DNA of 64,000 nt from Ottelia alismoides (lineage: Eukaryota > Streptophyta > Magnoliopsida > Alismatales > Hydrocharitaceae), in contig JAZKJV010010745.1 of the NCBI GenBank assembly GCA_037367405.1, forward strand, positions 1-64,000, read 5' to 3'. Shown here one piece after another: positions 1 through 9,960 of the stretch. The first letter of the stretch is position 1. Each line of letters opens with the position of its first letter. Under the pieces are notes generated by a model, which was not told where the DNA came from, ran no database searches, and saw only the letters and a list, made by a program, of their open reading frames with translations. A program made the translations under genes and the position numbers.

Positions 1-507
1 TAGTGTATTTATAGGCTCTAGAAAACCCACTAACCATGTGTTAGAAAACCATGGTTTAAACCTTAACCATGGTTAGCAGCCTATGGTTTTGGCCAAAACT
101 TATCCGAAACTTAGGTTTTAAGTTAGAACATTCCAGAGTATTCTAGATTCGCTAATGACGCTTAATTAACCGCTAGTCGTGATTAACTTTCAGTAATCAC
201 GATTTAACTTTCGCGGCTTACGCTTATCTTTTGCTAATTATTGATTAGTGTTCGCTAATGGTCATTAGCGATTTTAAATCCGTCACCAGTTTCTTTAATC
301 ATGTTTAATTAGTCTTAATGACAGTCATTACGGTTTAATGACATCTTAAACCTCCTTACTTCTCTTTCTTCTGGAAATCATAACAAAGCGAAACGAAGTC
401 CGATTCACACGAAACAAATTCCGTTGGTTTCCTCTTGACGAGTCGGATGATATAGGATCCGAGAGACGGTCAAGTTCAAGGCTTTACAGTCTTGCCACTG
501 GAGGTTG
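1..507. other. Unclassified AT-rich DNA with clustered small palindromes
   Basis: No coding region is supported. A TATA-like tatttatag lies near position 7. AACCATGG palindromes recur between 48 and 80. Three short inverted repeats follow: arms 178-185/194-201, arms 253-260/263-270 (cgctaatg, gt, cattagcg) and arms 316-322/324-330 (taatgac, a, gtcatta). This could be part of an LTR or a DNA-transposon subterminal region, but no second end is visible in the window. Confidence 0.4.
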
Positions 508-1440
508 CTATTGGTGATGCATCTTCCACATCATAGGCGTCCTCGTAGGCATTATTGGCATGATAAGTAGGCGCGCCAAACTTTTGTTAGCATCTTTCGG
601 ACATGCGGTTCCACCGATCACATTGAGTGCATGGGTAGTACAGTCTTGCCCACGGCCACGGCCAAAGTCGCGTCCTCCTCCAGATCCTTGTCTACGGCCG
701 CAACCTGAATCACAGCTGTGTCCCTCCTCAAAAGTCATATCTGCCTCCTCTGTCAGATGAGGCGATGCATGTAGATTGTAGAGTTCCCTACTGAGGGTAA
801 GGCAGGAGGTCGGGTTGAGATGTCTCCAGTTTCTCAAGTCGGCCAAATATTTGGCAGTATGCCAGATATAAGAAATTGCTCCTTCACTGCCTAATACCTA
901 GAATGCAGGCCATCTTGAAAACGATATACCTGCCAGTCAGAACGCCATTGTACCTGTTTGGTACAACATGAGGGTCGAAATATAGCAAGCTCCTCATACA
1001 GGCTGGAAATATGCATGTAGTACTCAATGAATGTGAAATCACCCTAAGACGCCGACCAGATTCGCATGTTAATATCTGCAAGGCGTGACTTCGTCTTCTT
1101 TTGGGAGTATGTCTGCTCGAGGTCCTCCCACATTTCCTTGGCCGTGTTTTTGTAAAGAAGATTTGAGACAATATGAGCCTCAACACTGTTGGTCATCCAG
1201 TTGATAACCAAGTAGTTGTCTGTCTTCCAATTGTCGTACTCTTTGTCATTTTCATCTAAAGGATCTTGAGTCAGGCTGTAGAGTTTTTCTCTGACAACTA
1301 ATGAACATCATAAAAGATCGAGACCAAAGCACGTAATTTTCTGTACCCTTAAGTTTGATAGTAGTGCCTTGCACCATAATATTCCTGGCTAAGGGCTCTG
1401 TCTCAGTAAAAGGGGGTGCCATGGGGGTCTTAGACAAGAA
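508..1440 (-). pseudogene. Copia gag remnant, minus strand
   Basis: This is the broken gag (capsid/nucleocapsid) of a Ty1/Copia LTR retrotransposon. The N-terminal part starts at 1437 and contains the motif LKGTENYVLWSRSF, typical of Copia gag near its start. The middle is read in another frame at 884-1186. The C-terminal part (846 down to 508) carries an RNA-binding-like Gly/Arg stretch, GGGRDFGRGRGQDC. At least two frame changes separate the parts, so it cannot make a full Gag. Upstream on the same strand lie the leader, the primer site (1922-1933) and the LTR (1934-2076), in the right order for an element running right to left. Protease and later domains are absent: the element stops at the unclassified DNA left of 508. 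Family assignment rests on motif and context. Confidence 0.7.
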
Positions 1441-1933
1441 AGGAGATCTTGTGATTGACTAAGGATGCACACAAGGGCTAAAAGATGCCCTAAAACTCAC
1501 ATTCAGATGCACAAGAGGTCTGAAAATTGTACTCCACAGCAGTTCATGAGAAAAATAAGAACCTTACGGTAGTAGATTAGTTCCCAGGGAGGCTCTAGCG
1601 GTAGTGCGGAGGCCCTGGAGGGCTGATGGCGATGACCGTGGGCCCTCGAGGGCTGCTGGCGGGACCTGCAGTGGCCCCTAGGGACCTGTGGTGGATGGAT
1701 GGCCAGGGCCTAGTGGCTGCTGCAGCAGCCCTAGGATGGCTGCAGCTGTTGTTGCGGCACCATAGGGGCTGTTGGCGGTGGCCCTGGAGGGGGCTGCAGC
1801 AGAATCTTGTCCTTTAAGGGGCTGGCAGCATCCCTAGAAGAGCTCGCGCGAGGCCCTAAGTGAAGAAGAAGGGCCTGCACATGCTTGAAGGTGTCGACGA
1901 GATGGAGATAGATCAGAATTTGCTCTGATACCA
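1441..1933 (-). other. Copia leader with primer binding site
   Basis: Untranslated leader between the 5' LTR and gag. Positions 1922-1933 read, on the minus strand, TGGTATCAGAGC, the usual plant Copia primer site complementary to the 3' end of initiator tRNA-Met, placed immediately after the LTR. The 1600-1860 stretch is GC-rich with repeated gtggcccct/ctgcag words. No gene is seen in it. Confidence 0.75.
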
Positions 1934-2076
1934 TGTGGAGAAAAGAGAATAAGTTGTTTATTCATAGGTCTAGGGTCTCTTATATAGAGAGAAAACCCTA
2001 TAGAGCTCAAGAGGAAAAGTACATAAATACCCCTAAGGGTTACATAGCATAAACCGTAGATATAATAACTCTAACA
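1934..2076 (-). repeat. 5' LTR of the minus-strand Copia element
   Basis: 143 bp, tg...ca on the plus strand, directly beside the primer site. It contains ctcttatatagag, the TATA-like promoter region common to the short Copia LTRs of this window. No partner LTR or target-site duplication is visible, because the other end of the element is missing. Confidence 0.7.
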
Positions 2077-2214
2077 CTTCTTGATGCCTTCTCTTTACCT
2101 TCATGTATCTTGGTGTTTGCTTCTTAATTTGCTCCATCTTGCATGACATCTTCAAGTTAAAATCCAAGCTATAAGCATGGAAAATAAAATATGACTTCAT
2201 TATGAAATGGGGCA

Positions 2215-2460
2215 TAGGGCTCTCTTATATAGAGAGTATAAATCCTAGATGGTAAATTAGATAATAGAGATGAAAGAAACAAAATACATAATAAATAAGA
2301 AAAGACAAATATAACTCTCAACACTCCTCAAGATGGATCATAGATATTAATCACGCTTAGCTTGGACCATCTCTGGAATGGCCCTCTGGTTAGAGCCTTG
2401 GTGAAAATATCTATTGTCTGTTCTCCTGCACTGATGTGAGAAGTAGAGATAAAAGCTCCT
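2215..2460 (-). mobile_element. Copia 3' end fragment: partial LTR plus RNase H tail
   Basis: Positions 2215-2323 are a partial LTR with the same ctcttatatagag box and ending in aaca. It adjoins the minus-strand 3' end of Copia pol (about 2324-2460), which reads [20 protein letters not shown] and then a short C-terminus ending before a purine-rich tract. This is the usual RNase H C-terminus, polypurine tract, LTR order. Everything upstream of this tail is absent, and the LTR is truncated at its far end. Confidence 0.65.
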
Positions 2461-2507
2461 CATAAAATGCATACGGGTCATGTGCACATTTAAGCCCAAA
2501 GCTCCTT

Positions 2508-3685
2508 ATAAATGCCTTATTAGCATTTCACGCCTTAACACCTCTGATCACCTTGTTGGAAAGAGGTAAGCACCTTAACAATGGAGTCTGAGGCATACAC
2601 CTTGAAGCTAAATTTGGTTGTCTCGCCTCGTGGTGCATTTTATTCCATGATAGGGGCTACATATTACATATGCATAAGTATATATGGAATATTGTGGTCT
2701 AACACGATTTGGACACATCAAGATGTGTACCGATACATATCTCCTATGTACAAGTATATTTTTGTTCAGACATTTTTTTGTTCGAGGGTATTTTCATGTT
2801 TCACATTCTTAAATCCCCCATATAGTTCGGATATCACCAGATTACACTTTTCAGTCACAATTGCACAAGATCCGTAATGTCCAAAATATGCATCTAATCG
2901 ATTGCAAGTTGGACAACTAAATTGATTTATATTGCATCTTTTTAATCTATTATAATAGGAACATGGACTTCAAAATGCACAATAACATCAAGAGGGAATC
3001 ATGCCCATCAAGTAGGATATGAGGATCCATAACAAAACATGATGAGTAAATGCTTGCCGAAATTGTATGCTCATGAGAAACACTGTGGAAGTCGTCTAAG
3101 GATGAGGGACCATGCCTTGCACATGAGATCCTTGTGAAATCACTTGTCATATCAGGCCTATGCATTACCTTGCACGTACAATGACCTCTAGACTACAAGA
3201 AACCCATAGTCAAGTCCTACCTAAGAAAAAACTCGAAAATTAAGGAGAAGTATGTCCATAATTTATCGTGTTAATGTACAGAGCACGATAAAGAGGACTA
3301 CACCAAAAATCAGGACGATATACAACTCCGACGATTTTGAAAGCCCCTAGGCATATCTCTAACGAGCGTGGGCAGTATTCGATGTGGTGACTTCTAAGGT
3401 TCGAGGGAAGGGGGTAGAGAACCAAGAGTTTCTTCATATGACCCAAATTTAGGTTTGGGAGGATTACTAAGTGGATTCCACTCATTTCTCACCCAGACAG
3501 TTTCGGCTTAATACCCTTCAACCATAGTGGGTTTAATTTCTTCATCCAACAATAAAATCAAGAAATCTTTAATGCATAAAAATTCCTAATGATGAGAGGC
3601 ATCTAATGAGCTATTACATGCAGTATTCAAAAGTAAAATAAACTAGGACTAATTTAATCCGAATCTCAGTGAGTGATGAGTTTAA
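2508..3685. repeat. Tandem duplication, copy 1 (1.18 kb)
   Basis: An unclassified unit repeated in direct orientation at 3702-4877. By eye I find only about five to six differences, including a 2-nt deletion, so the duplication is recent. The unit has no terminal inverted repeat, primer site or recognisable protein. Small open frames inside it look like chance. It may derive from an older transposon or host non-coding DNA. Confidence 0.85.
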
Positions 3686-3701
3686 TCCGAATCTTTAATG
3701 C

Positions 3702-4877
3702 ATAAATGCCTTATTAGCATTTCACGCCTTAACACCTCTGATCACCTTGTTGGAAAGAGGTAAGCACCTTAACAATGGAGTCTGAGGCATACACCTTGAA
3801 GCTAAATTTGGTTGTCTCGCCTCGTGGTGCATTTTATTCCATGATAGGGGCTACATATTACATATGCATAAGTATATATGGAATATTGTGGTCTAACACG
3901 ATTTGGACACATCAAGATGTGTACCGATACATATCTCCTATGTACAAGTATATTTTTGTTCAGACATTTTTTCGTTCGAGGGTATTTTCATGTTTCACAT
4001 TCTTAAATCCCCCATATAGTTCGGATATCACCAGATTACACTTTTCAGTCACAATTGCACAAGATCCGTAATGTCCAAAATATGCATCTAATCGATTGCA
4101 AGTTGCAACTAAATTGATTTATATTGCATCTTTTTAATCTATTATAATAGGAACATGGACTTCAAAATGCACAATAACATCAAGAGGGAATCATGCCCAT
4201 CAAGTAGGATATGAGGATCCATAACAAAACATGATGAGTAAATGCTTGCCGAAATTGTATGCTCATGAGAAACACTGTGGAAGTCGTCTAAGGATGAGGG
4301 ACCATGCCTTGCACATGAGATCCTTGTGAAATCACTTGTCATATCAGGCCTATGCATTACCTTGCACGTACAATGACCTCTAGACTACAAGAAACCCATA
4401 GTCAAGTCCTACCTAAGAAAAAACTCGAAAATTAAGGAGAAGTATGTCCATAATTTATCGTGTTAATGTACAGAGCACGATAAAGAGGACTACACCAAAA
4501 ATCAGGACGATATACAACTCCGACGATTTTGAAAGCCCCCAGGCATATCTCTAACGAGCGTGGGCAGTATTCGATGTGGTGACTTCTAAGGTTCGAGGGA
4601 AGGGGGTAGAGAACCAAGAGTTTCTTCATATGACCCAAATTTAGGTTTGGGAGGATTACTAAGTGGATTCCACTCATTTCTCACCCAGACAGTTTCGGCT
4701 TAATACCCTTCAACCATAGTGGGTTTAATTTCTTCATCCAACGATAAAATCAAGAAATCTTTAATGCATAAAAATTCCTAATGATGAGAGGCATCTAATG
4801 AGCTATTACATGCAATATTCAAAAGTAAAATAAACTAGGACTAATTTAATCCGAATCTCAGTGAGTGATGAGTTTAA
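3702..4877. repeat. Tandem duplication, copy 2 (1.18 kb)
   Basis: Second copy of the unit at 2508-3685. A 16-nt spacer separates the copies (3686-3701). The words ttaatccgaatc and aatctttaatgcata at the junction also occur inside the unit (near 3655 and 3567), so the junction looks like filler copied during repair. Confidence 0.85.
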
Positions 4878-6232
4878 AATTAAGTCGAAAACATGGGGTT
4901 CCACATCCAAAGATGTTAGAACCAAAGTGGACATTTGGCAGTTCTGGAGGTCTTGTGAAAGCGATCGTCTGTAGAGGAGAGATGGATTATGTAGAGAACA
5001 TGGTGCACAACATCTTGGTACTGCACGCGTCATGAGTATCTTTGTGTTGAGGTGGAATACATACGACTGACAAAAGAACTGTGTATTTACATCTCCCTCT
5101 TTTAACCACTTGTGCCTTGACCTTTACTTCCACTCAGTCTCCTTTTTTTCCTCCTCTATGATCTGTTGGACCTCCTCTCTGCTCAGAATCTCCTCCTCAT
5201 GTAGTTCTCTAACATCTTCCAACAGATCCAGCCTCACCGACTCGTCTTGTGCTAGAATCCAACTCAAACTATGTTCCTCCCTAATAACTCTCCTATACTT
5301 CAATAAATGCGACGTAACACATCCAATTTCATCGCAAGTTTCTCGATGGCTGAACCCTCCGCCTCCAGGTTTGTCTAGAAAGACATAACCAAGTCTCTGA
5401 AGCCTTCCTCCAACATCCAGCACCATTCGAATTTGAAGTAAGACAAAGAGTTGAATCCACGACATGTATCCAAGCACAACTATAACGTCCCGGGCCCTCA
5501 AACCCGGTCCGTTATCGGGAATTACTGGCTCAGGCAACCTGTTGGGCTTGGGTCCAACTAGAACCCTTGACCACAACCCAAAATGCTTAAGCGCAAGTTG
5601 ATTACTAGTAGGGCGCACTACTTATAAACTACCACCACACTTTTTAATTACTTGATGTGGTACTATGTTTGGAGTGCTACAATTGCGGTGTGTATCTGAC
5701 CTCGATCTAGGTAGTGAAGGAACCGTCGCCAAATTGAATTTCTCTAATGCTCGACCTATAAAATGAATATGTCAATCTGTGACTTGGAGGACAATTTCCT
5801 CCACATATACTTGTTGTTTGATGCGTCAAAGCCTCAAAATTAAGCTCCTCCACTACCTTCGCAAAGAGCTCAGAGCCTAAATCATGTGCTCCTCTCCTAC
5901 TAGGTCTATCATCTGAATAGAGCGTGACATTGAAGTCTCCCCCTCAATCCAAGCAGTCTCTGGGAATCTTTTTTATAATCCACAATTCATCTCATAGAGC
6001 CACATTCAAAGAAGAGCCTGTGATGCCATAAATAGAGGAAACAAGAAGGCATGACTGATCTGCCTTGTTAACCAAGAGCATCGAGATCGGGTGGACCAAC
6101 TTCACCTCATCAGCCGGCTAAAAAATGCTCCCACTCCATGCCACCACTATTCCCCAAGAGCTCCCGCTTGCCAAACTGCACTAAACTCCGCGAGTAAAGG
6201 GCCCGATGTGTAGTTCCACTTCATCGAATCCC
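4878..6232 (-). pseudogene. Decayed L1-type LINE ORF2 remnant, minus strand
   Basis: This is a fragment of a plant L1-like non-LTR retrotransposon running right to left. Positions about 5840-6230 translate, with frame breaks, as an apurinic-endonuclease-like stretch. Positions about 5030-5330 give the acidic linker between endonuclease and reverse transcriptase, ending KKETEWKSRSRHKWLKEGD; the better LINE at 15.5-20.8 kb has the equivalent DRKRVTEWK followed by a similar Leu-Lys-Glu-Gly-Asp motif. The two parts are separated by an unrelated block (about 5476-5835). The catalytic reverse-transcriptase core is missing. It abuts tandem copy 2 on the left. Confidence 0.6.
5476..5835. other. Unexplained block inside the LINE remnant
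   Basis: Between the two LINE parts lies DNA that does not read as LINE. It begins with a GC-rich segment (gtcccgggccctcaaacc) and continues AT-rich. It contains complementary words (cccgggccc; acccggt; ttatcggg) but no clear terminal inverted repeat or target duplication. It is probably an insertion of unknown class. Confidence 0.35.
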
Positions 6233-6236
6233 ACGA

Positions 6237-6296
6237 ATCAATCTTCGTTTATTAAATACATGCCACATCAATCTTCGTTTCTTGAATACATGCCAC
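6237..6296. repeat. Two tandem 30-bp repeats
   Basis: The 30-bp units 6237-6266 and 6267-6296 differ at two positions and share atcaatcttcgttt and aatacatgccac. They lie at the junction between the LINE remnant and the Copia integrase fragment. Confidence 0.8.
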
Positions 6297-6304
6297 ATCA
6301 TCTG

Positions 6305-6770
6305 CCCTTGAGTTCACTCAATAAGACTTGATATCTTTCTTTGTGTCTCAGGAGATTGTTCACCAAACCTCCAGTCCTTATACCTCGCAACAGAATGGGG
6401 TCGTGGAAAGGAAACTCCGACACTTGCTTAATATTGCCAGATTTTTTTTAATTCAAATGAATGTTCCAAGTACTATTGGAGGGATGGCACCCTTACTGTG
6501 GTCTATCTCATCAACAGAGTTCCTTCTATTCTCAAAAGGGGGAACTCCTTAGCACCTGTGAGTGTGTCCCCCTTTTTGGAGCCTCAAAAAAAAGGGGGGG
6601 GGAAACTCCTTTCTCTATACTATACCTTACTGAATCTCCTTTTCCTTTACCTATATGAATTTTTGGTTGCATTGCTTTTGTTCACAACTTCCATGCACCT
6701 GATAAATTGTCACTTAGGGCCATCAAGTCCGTCTTTCGTGGGTACTCCCGTACTCAGTGTGACGCCTGCC
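6305..6770 (+). pseudogene. Copia integrase fragment
   Basis: Part of the integrase core of a Ty1/Copia polyprotein. The conserved stretch around 6355-6430 reads [20 protein letters not shown], which includes the region of the catalytic Glu of the DDE triad. It is followed in another frame by VYLINRVPSIL (about 6500) and, near 6690-6750, by a phase reading HNFHAPDKLSLRAIKSVF. At least two frame shifts are present, one at an A8-G9 homopolymer (6587-6603). The first two catalytic Asp regions and everything else are absent. It may belong to the same old element as the RNase H and LTR at 14.5-15.1 kb (inference). Confidence 0.75.
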
Positions 6771-7410
6771 GATCTTAGGATTCGGGTTACCCATTTACAT
6801 ATCACTTGTAGTACTATGTTCACTTGAGATCGCATTAGGGTACCGAAAATGAGGGAAAATTTTTCGCGTTTTGAATGATATTCACATTTAACTAACAAGC
6901 CACAAAACCAACAATGCGTTTCCATTTTATATTGCATCAATTTTCATATAAAATTACATGTAACAAAGAACTGCATTATGTACATGTATCCCAAATTGTA
7001 GCAGAAGAAAAAGAAAAACATTAATATTATCCTGAATATTAACTATAACATGTGTACCTGACAAGACAAGAGTAACTGTAGAAGCTCAGGTTCAGTTGTC
7101 GGACTACTACGATGCAGATACTTATTCTGCAATCCATGCATTAGGGAGAAAAGAATATCAACAAAAATTGAGCACAATCCAATTAATTAAAAATAATAGG
7201 TAATTCAATGGCTCCAAAAGAAAGCAAGTAAATAAGGTTTGACAATTAGATTTAATGAGCTACTTGCATAGAAATTTCTTTTCAAGTTGTTCTGTATGTG
7301 AATACCCACTTACTCATCCTACCTCAATTGTCGATATTTATCATTTTCATATTTTGATTATATGATCCATATTAAGATATCACCTTTTTATTAATTATTA
7401 TTCATGTTTT
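6771..7410. other. AT-rich DNA without transposon signature
   Basis: No retroelement protein, LTR or inverted-repeat end is seen here. The only possible coding signal is a short minus-strand exon candidate at 7058-7126, listed separately. Confidence 0.4.
7058..7126 (-). other. Candidate orphan exon, 69 nt, minus strand
   Basis: On the minus strand a 23-codon phase-0 open stretch (NKYLHRSSPTTEPELLQLLL then SCQ) is bounded by an acceptor-like ttgcag, preceded by a pyrimidine-rich stretch with ctaat, and by a donor-like gtacac. The composition is protein-like. I do not recognise the protein, and no neighbouring exon was found, so it could be chance or an exon of an unidentified gene broken up by transposons. 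Confidence 0.25.
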
Positions 7411-7625
7411 GATGGATCTTGGTAATATGGACAGTGAGTCTCTTTTCTGATCTTTGTCTTTGTCTAATCTCTCAGGCTCAGTGGATAGTCTGTGATCTTG
7501 GTCTGAGTGTGACCTCACACTATGATTCTAAGGCATGAAGAATGCCTTAGGGTTGGAGGGCCTCCGTAGGCATGCGGTGGAATGTAATGCATCCTAACTA
7601 AGTTCCCACATGCCCACTAACTTCA
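7411..7625. repeat. Diverged direct repeat, copy 1 (215 bp)
   Basis: Homologous to 7782-7996 with an offset of 371 bp. Shared blocks include gctcagtggatagtctgtg, gacctcaca and catcctaactaagttccca. Roughly four fifths of positions match by eye. No protein is seen; origin unknown. Confidence 0.75.
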
Positions 7626-7781
7626 TCTAATAATTGTAGTCTCAAGTATAAAATCATATAAGATTTCCCTTCTTCCTCATCCTATTTCAAGTCTCAATGT
7701 TTCATTAATTCTTTGATTTATTAAAATGCTTATTATGATCGAGGTGATCTAGATCTCTTTCCGATGTGTATGAGTCATGTG

Positions 7782-7996
7782 GATGGATCTTACTAAGTAT
7801 AGATGATGTATCTCATGTTCTGATTCTTTTCTTGTTAAATTTCTCAAGCTCAGTGGATAGTCTGTGGTTTTGGTCAGAGTAAGACCTCACATTATGACTT
7901 TAAGGCAGTAAGGAAGCCTTAAGGTCGGGTGCCTTCGTAGGCATGCAGTGGGGTAAAATGCATCCTAACTAAGTTCCCAACACACCCACTAGCTTC
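7782..7996. repeat. Diverged direct repeat, copy 2 (215 bp)
   Basis: Partner of 7411-7625. It ends just before the first recognisable gag/protease codons of the plus-strand Copia element at 8025, where a 5' LTR would be expected but none is recognised. Confidence 0.75.
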
Positions 7997-8309
7997 TCTG
8001 ACAATCGTGGTAGTACCTCGTAGTCAGCCAATGTACTACTGCCATCGTTCTGGCCACTCGGAGGATACATACTATTCCAAACATGGCTTCCCTGCATCAG
8101 CCAATGTAGCAGAGCAAGACATCACTCATCCGACTCCATCCTCAACAGATCATTAATATGATGAGCTTGTTTCTCGATTGAGAGACATCATGTCTCCAGC
8201 TAGCACCTCTTCACCTGTTTCAAAGAACAACTCGAATATTTCTGCTAATGCTGAAGCCAATACCTCAGGTAGCATTCATGCCTTTATTTCTTGTCATGGT
8301 TCATATATT

Positions 8310-8343
8310 ACATAATGGATCATGGATTCCGGTGCAACACATC
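8310..8343 (+). pseudogene. Copia H protease active-site segment, left part
   Basis: Reads WIMDSGATH: the retroviral-type aspartic protease motif with catalytic Asp in D-S-G. The codon run is interrupted at 8343 by element I and resumes at 9559 with the remaining His, Leu, Arg, Gly, Asp. It belongs to element H. Confidence 0.8.
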
Positions 8344-8644
8344 TGTGGAGAAGAGAAACGAATGAGATGTTTATTCGATAGAGCTAAGGTCTCTTATATA
8401 GAGTATGAAACTCAAAGGGTCACAGGGGGATACTGAACCCAAAGGGCCTGTTTGGTTGCAGGGTTGGCCCAACCCTGGTTACTATTCACAAGGGTACTTC
8501 CTCCTCACAGATTGCTATTCACCCACCCCAACCCAGCCCAACCCAACCCAGTCCAACCCAGCAACCAAACAGGCCCAAAGGGTCACGGGGGGTTACAGAA
8601 CCCGAAGGGTTACAAACATAAATGTAAATATAATAACTCTACCA
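8344..8644 (-). repeat. LTR of element I (left, containing a MITE)
   Basis: Starts tgtggagaagag and shares with the right LTR the segments gagatgtttattc, gctaaggtctcttatatag and ataactcta. It is longer than its 157-bp partner because of the insertion at 8444-8576 and some duplicated gggtcac/ggttac sequence. Confidence 0.85.
8444..8576. mobile_element. Short MITE inside the LTR of element I
   Basis: About 133 bp with matching inverted ends gggcctgtttggttgc and gcaaccaaacaggccc, and subterminal ggttgg/ccaacc repeats. It is absent from the partner LTR. Flanking caaag repeats are consistent with a short target duplication, but the exact boundary is ambiguous. There is no coding capacity. Confidence 0.75.
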
Positions 8645-9401
8645 CTCCCCTCAAGTTGGAGCTGAGAAAGCTGTAGCTTGTAACAAAAAGAAAAAGTATA
8701 CACCACATTTTCACACGAAGCATCATAAGAACATATATCCGTTGTTGGTAGAAGACCTCGCTCGAGGACGAGTCTGCGGCTTTCATGTCATCGGAATGTA
8801 TCTCTGCCATGCCTGTAGAGTCGCTGCGATATCAGGTCACCGGAACGTATCTCTGTCGTGCCTGCAGGTCACCAGAACATATCTCTTTCGTTCCTGGAGA
8901 AGTATCACTGTAGAAGAAGTCCAGCGCGGAGTAGTAGTCGGGTCGTAAAAGAAGAAGTATACACCCTGACGAAGAAGTCGATGCTCGGTGATGACGGATG
9001 ATCTGAGGAGTCTGGAGCGCCGATTTCTCAATCATGGTAGGGCAACAAACGTCCTGAAGAATCATCTTTGACCCCCCTTTCTCCCATACTTGATAGAAGA
9101 AAGAGTATGAAACATCAAGTTGGGAGAAACAAAAAGTTGGGAGAAATAAGTCGCGGTGAAACAGGGGCTATTGGAAGGGAGCTCCAGGTGGTGCCCGCGA
9201 TGCAGGTGCGACCGGAGCTGTTGGAGCCTCGGGCGGCGCTTTAGGTCTTGCTGGAGGTGGCAATTGGTACTACTGGGGACTCGAACTGCCTTGCGCGGGA
9301 CCCCTTCTTTCATCAAGGGGTCCTGCACAAGGAGAGAGGGCTTGTGGTGGTGGCGGGTTTAGGGTATTAGGCTTCGGTCTAGGATCGTTGCTTTGATACT
9401 A

Positions 9402-9558
9402 TGTGGAGAAGAGAACGAATGAGATGTTTATTCCATAGAGCTAAGGTCTCTTATATAGAGTATGGAACTCAAAGGGTCACAGAGGGTTACGGAACCCGAA
9501 GGTCATGGGGGGTTACGGAACCCGTATAAACATAAATGAAAATATAATAACTCTAACA
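9402..9558 (-). repeat. LTR of element I (right)
   Basis: 157 bp from tgtggagaagag to ctctaaca, next to the primer site on its left and the target duplication acatc on its right. On the minus strand this is the 5' LTR. Confidence 0.85.
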
Positions 9559-9890
9559 ACATCATTTGCGTGGAGATAGAGATCAGCTCACCGCCTACAG
9601 TCAGGTTCCTCCAGGGAGAACTATGGTTATAACATATGTGACTCATTCTCCGATCACATGACATGAGGAGATTAGCTTGACACCCTCTATGCGATTGTAG
9701 AATGTACTTCATACTCCTGACTTCCCTATGAACTTATTGTTTATTAGTCAGATTACTAAGCATTTACATTGTAGAGCTATATTTGACCCATCGTCTCTTG
9801 TATTTCAGGACATTCTTATGTGCAGGGTGATTGGCTGTGGTCGTGAGTAGGACGACCTCTATCAATTGGTCTGAACCCCATATGCTGGAC
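9559..9890 (+). pseudogene. Copia H protease, continuation after element I
   Basis: Resumes exactly in frame with the segment at 8310-8343 once element I and one copy of its target duplication are ignored. It then reads LRGDRDQLTAYSQVPPG and, near 9700-9800, the MNLLFISQITKHLHCRAIF type pre-integrase linker. Several stops are present. Confidence 0.7.
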
Positions 9891-9960
9891 TATCCTCTCA
9901 TTCCATGGGACTGGTCTCTTTTTCTATGACATCTGTGTTTTGGTCACGTTCTACTTCAGA

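Larger units (their letters stand above)
8344..9558 (-). mobile_element. Non-autonomous LTR element I (1.2 kb)
   Basis: A complete small LTR element on the minus strand inserted in the protease of Copia H. The 5-bp target duplication acatc is at 8339-8343 and 9559-9563. LTRs are 8344-8644 (enlarged by a MITE) and 9402-9558. The primer site is at 9390-9401 (minus-strand TAGTATCAAAGC, a variant of the tRNA-Met site). A purine-rich tract lies at 8645-8662. The 757-bp interior carries no gag or pol, so movement would need enzymes in trans. It contains three copies of a GGAACGTATCTCT-like word (near 8791, 8841, 8874) and a module at 9072-9092 shared with element J. Confidence 0.85.

Noticed and set aside
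2581..2877. Open frame repeated at 3775-4071 as a duplicated small gene
   Set aside because: Conservation of the frame only reflects the recent DNA duplication; both strands of the unit have similar short frames and no family is recognised.
2950..3485. Minus-strand frames repeated at 4142-4677
   Set aside because: Same explanation: passengers of the tandem duplication without domain, start context or homologue.
2508..4877. LTR pair of a small retrotransposon
   Set aside because: The units lie only 16 bp apart, lack tg/ca ends, primer site and purine tract between them; tandem duplication fits better.
5124..5618. 164-codon minus-strand frame as a host gene
   Set aside because: Its C-terminal half is the acidic linker of a LINE ORF2, and the N-terminal half runs into the unexplained inserted block; not a separate gene.
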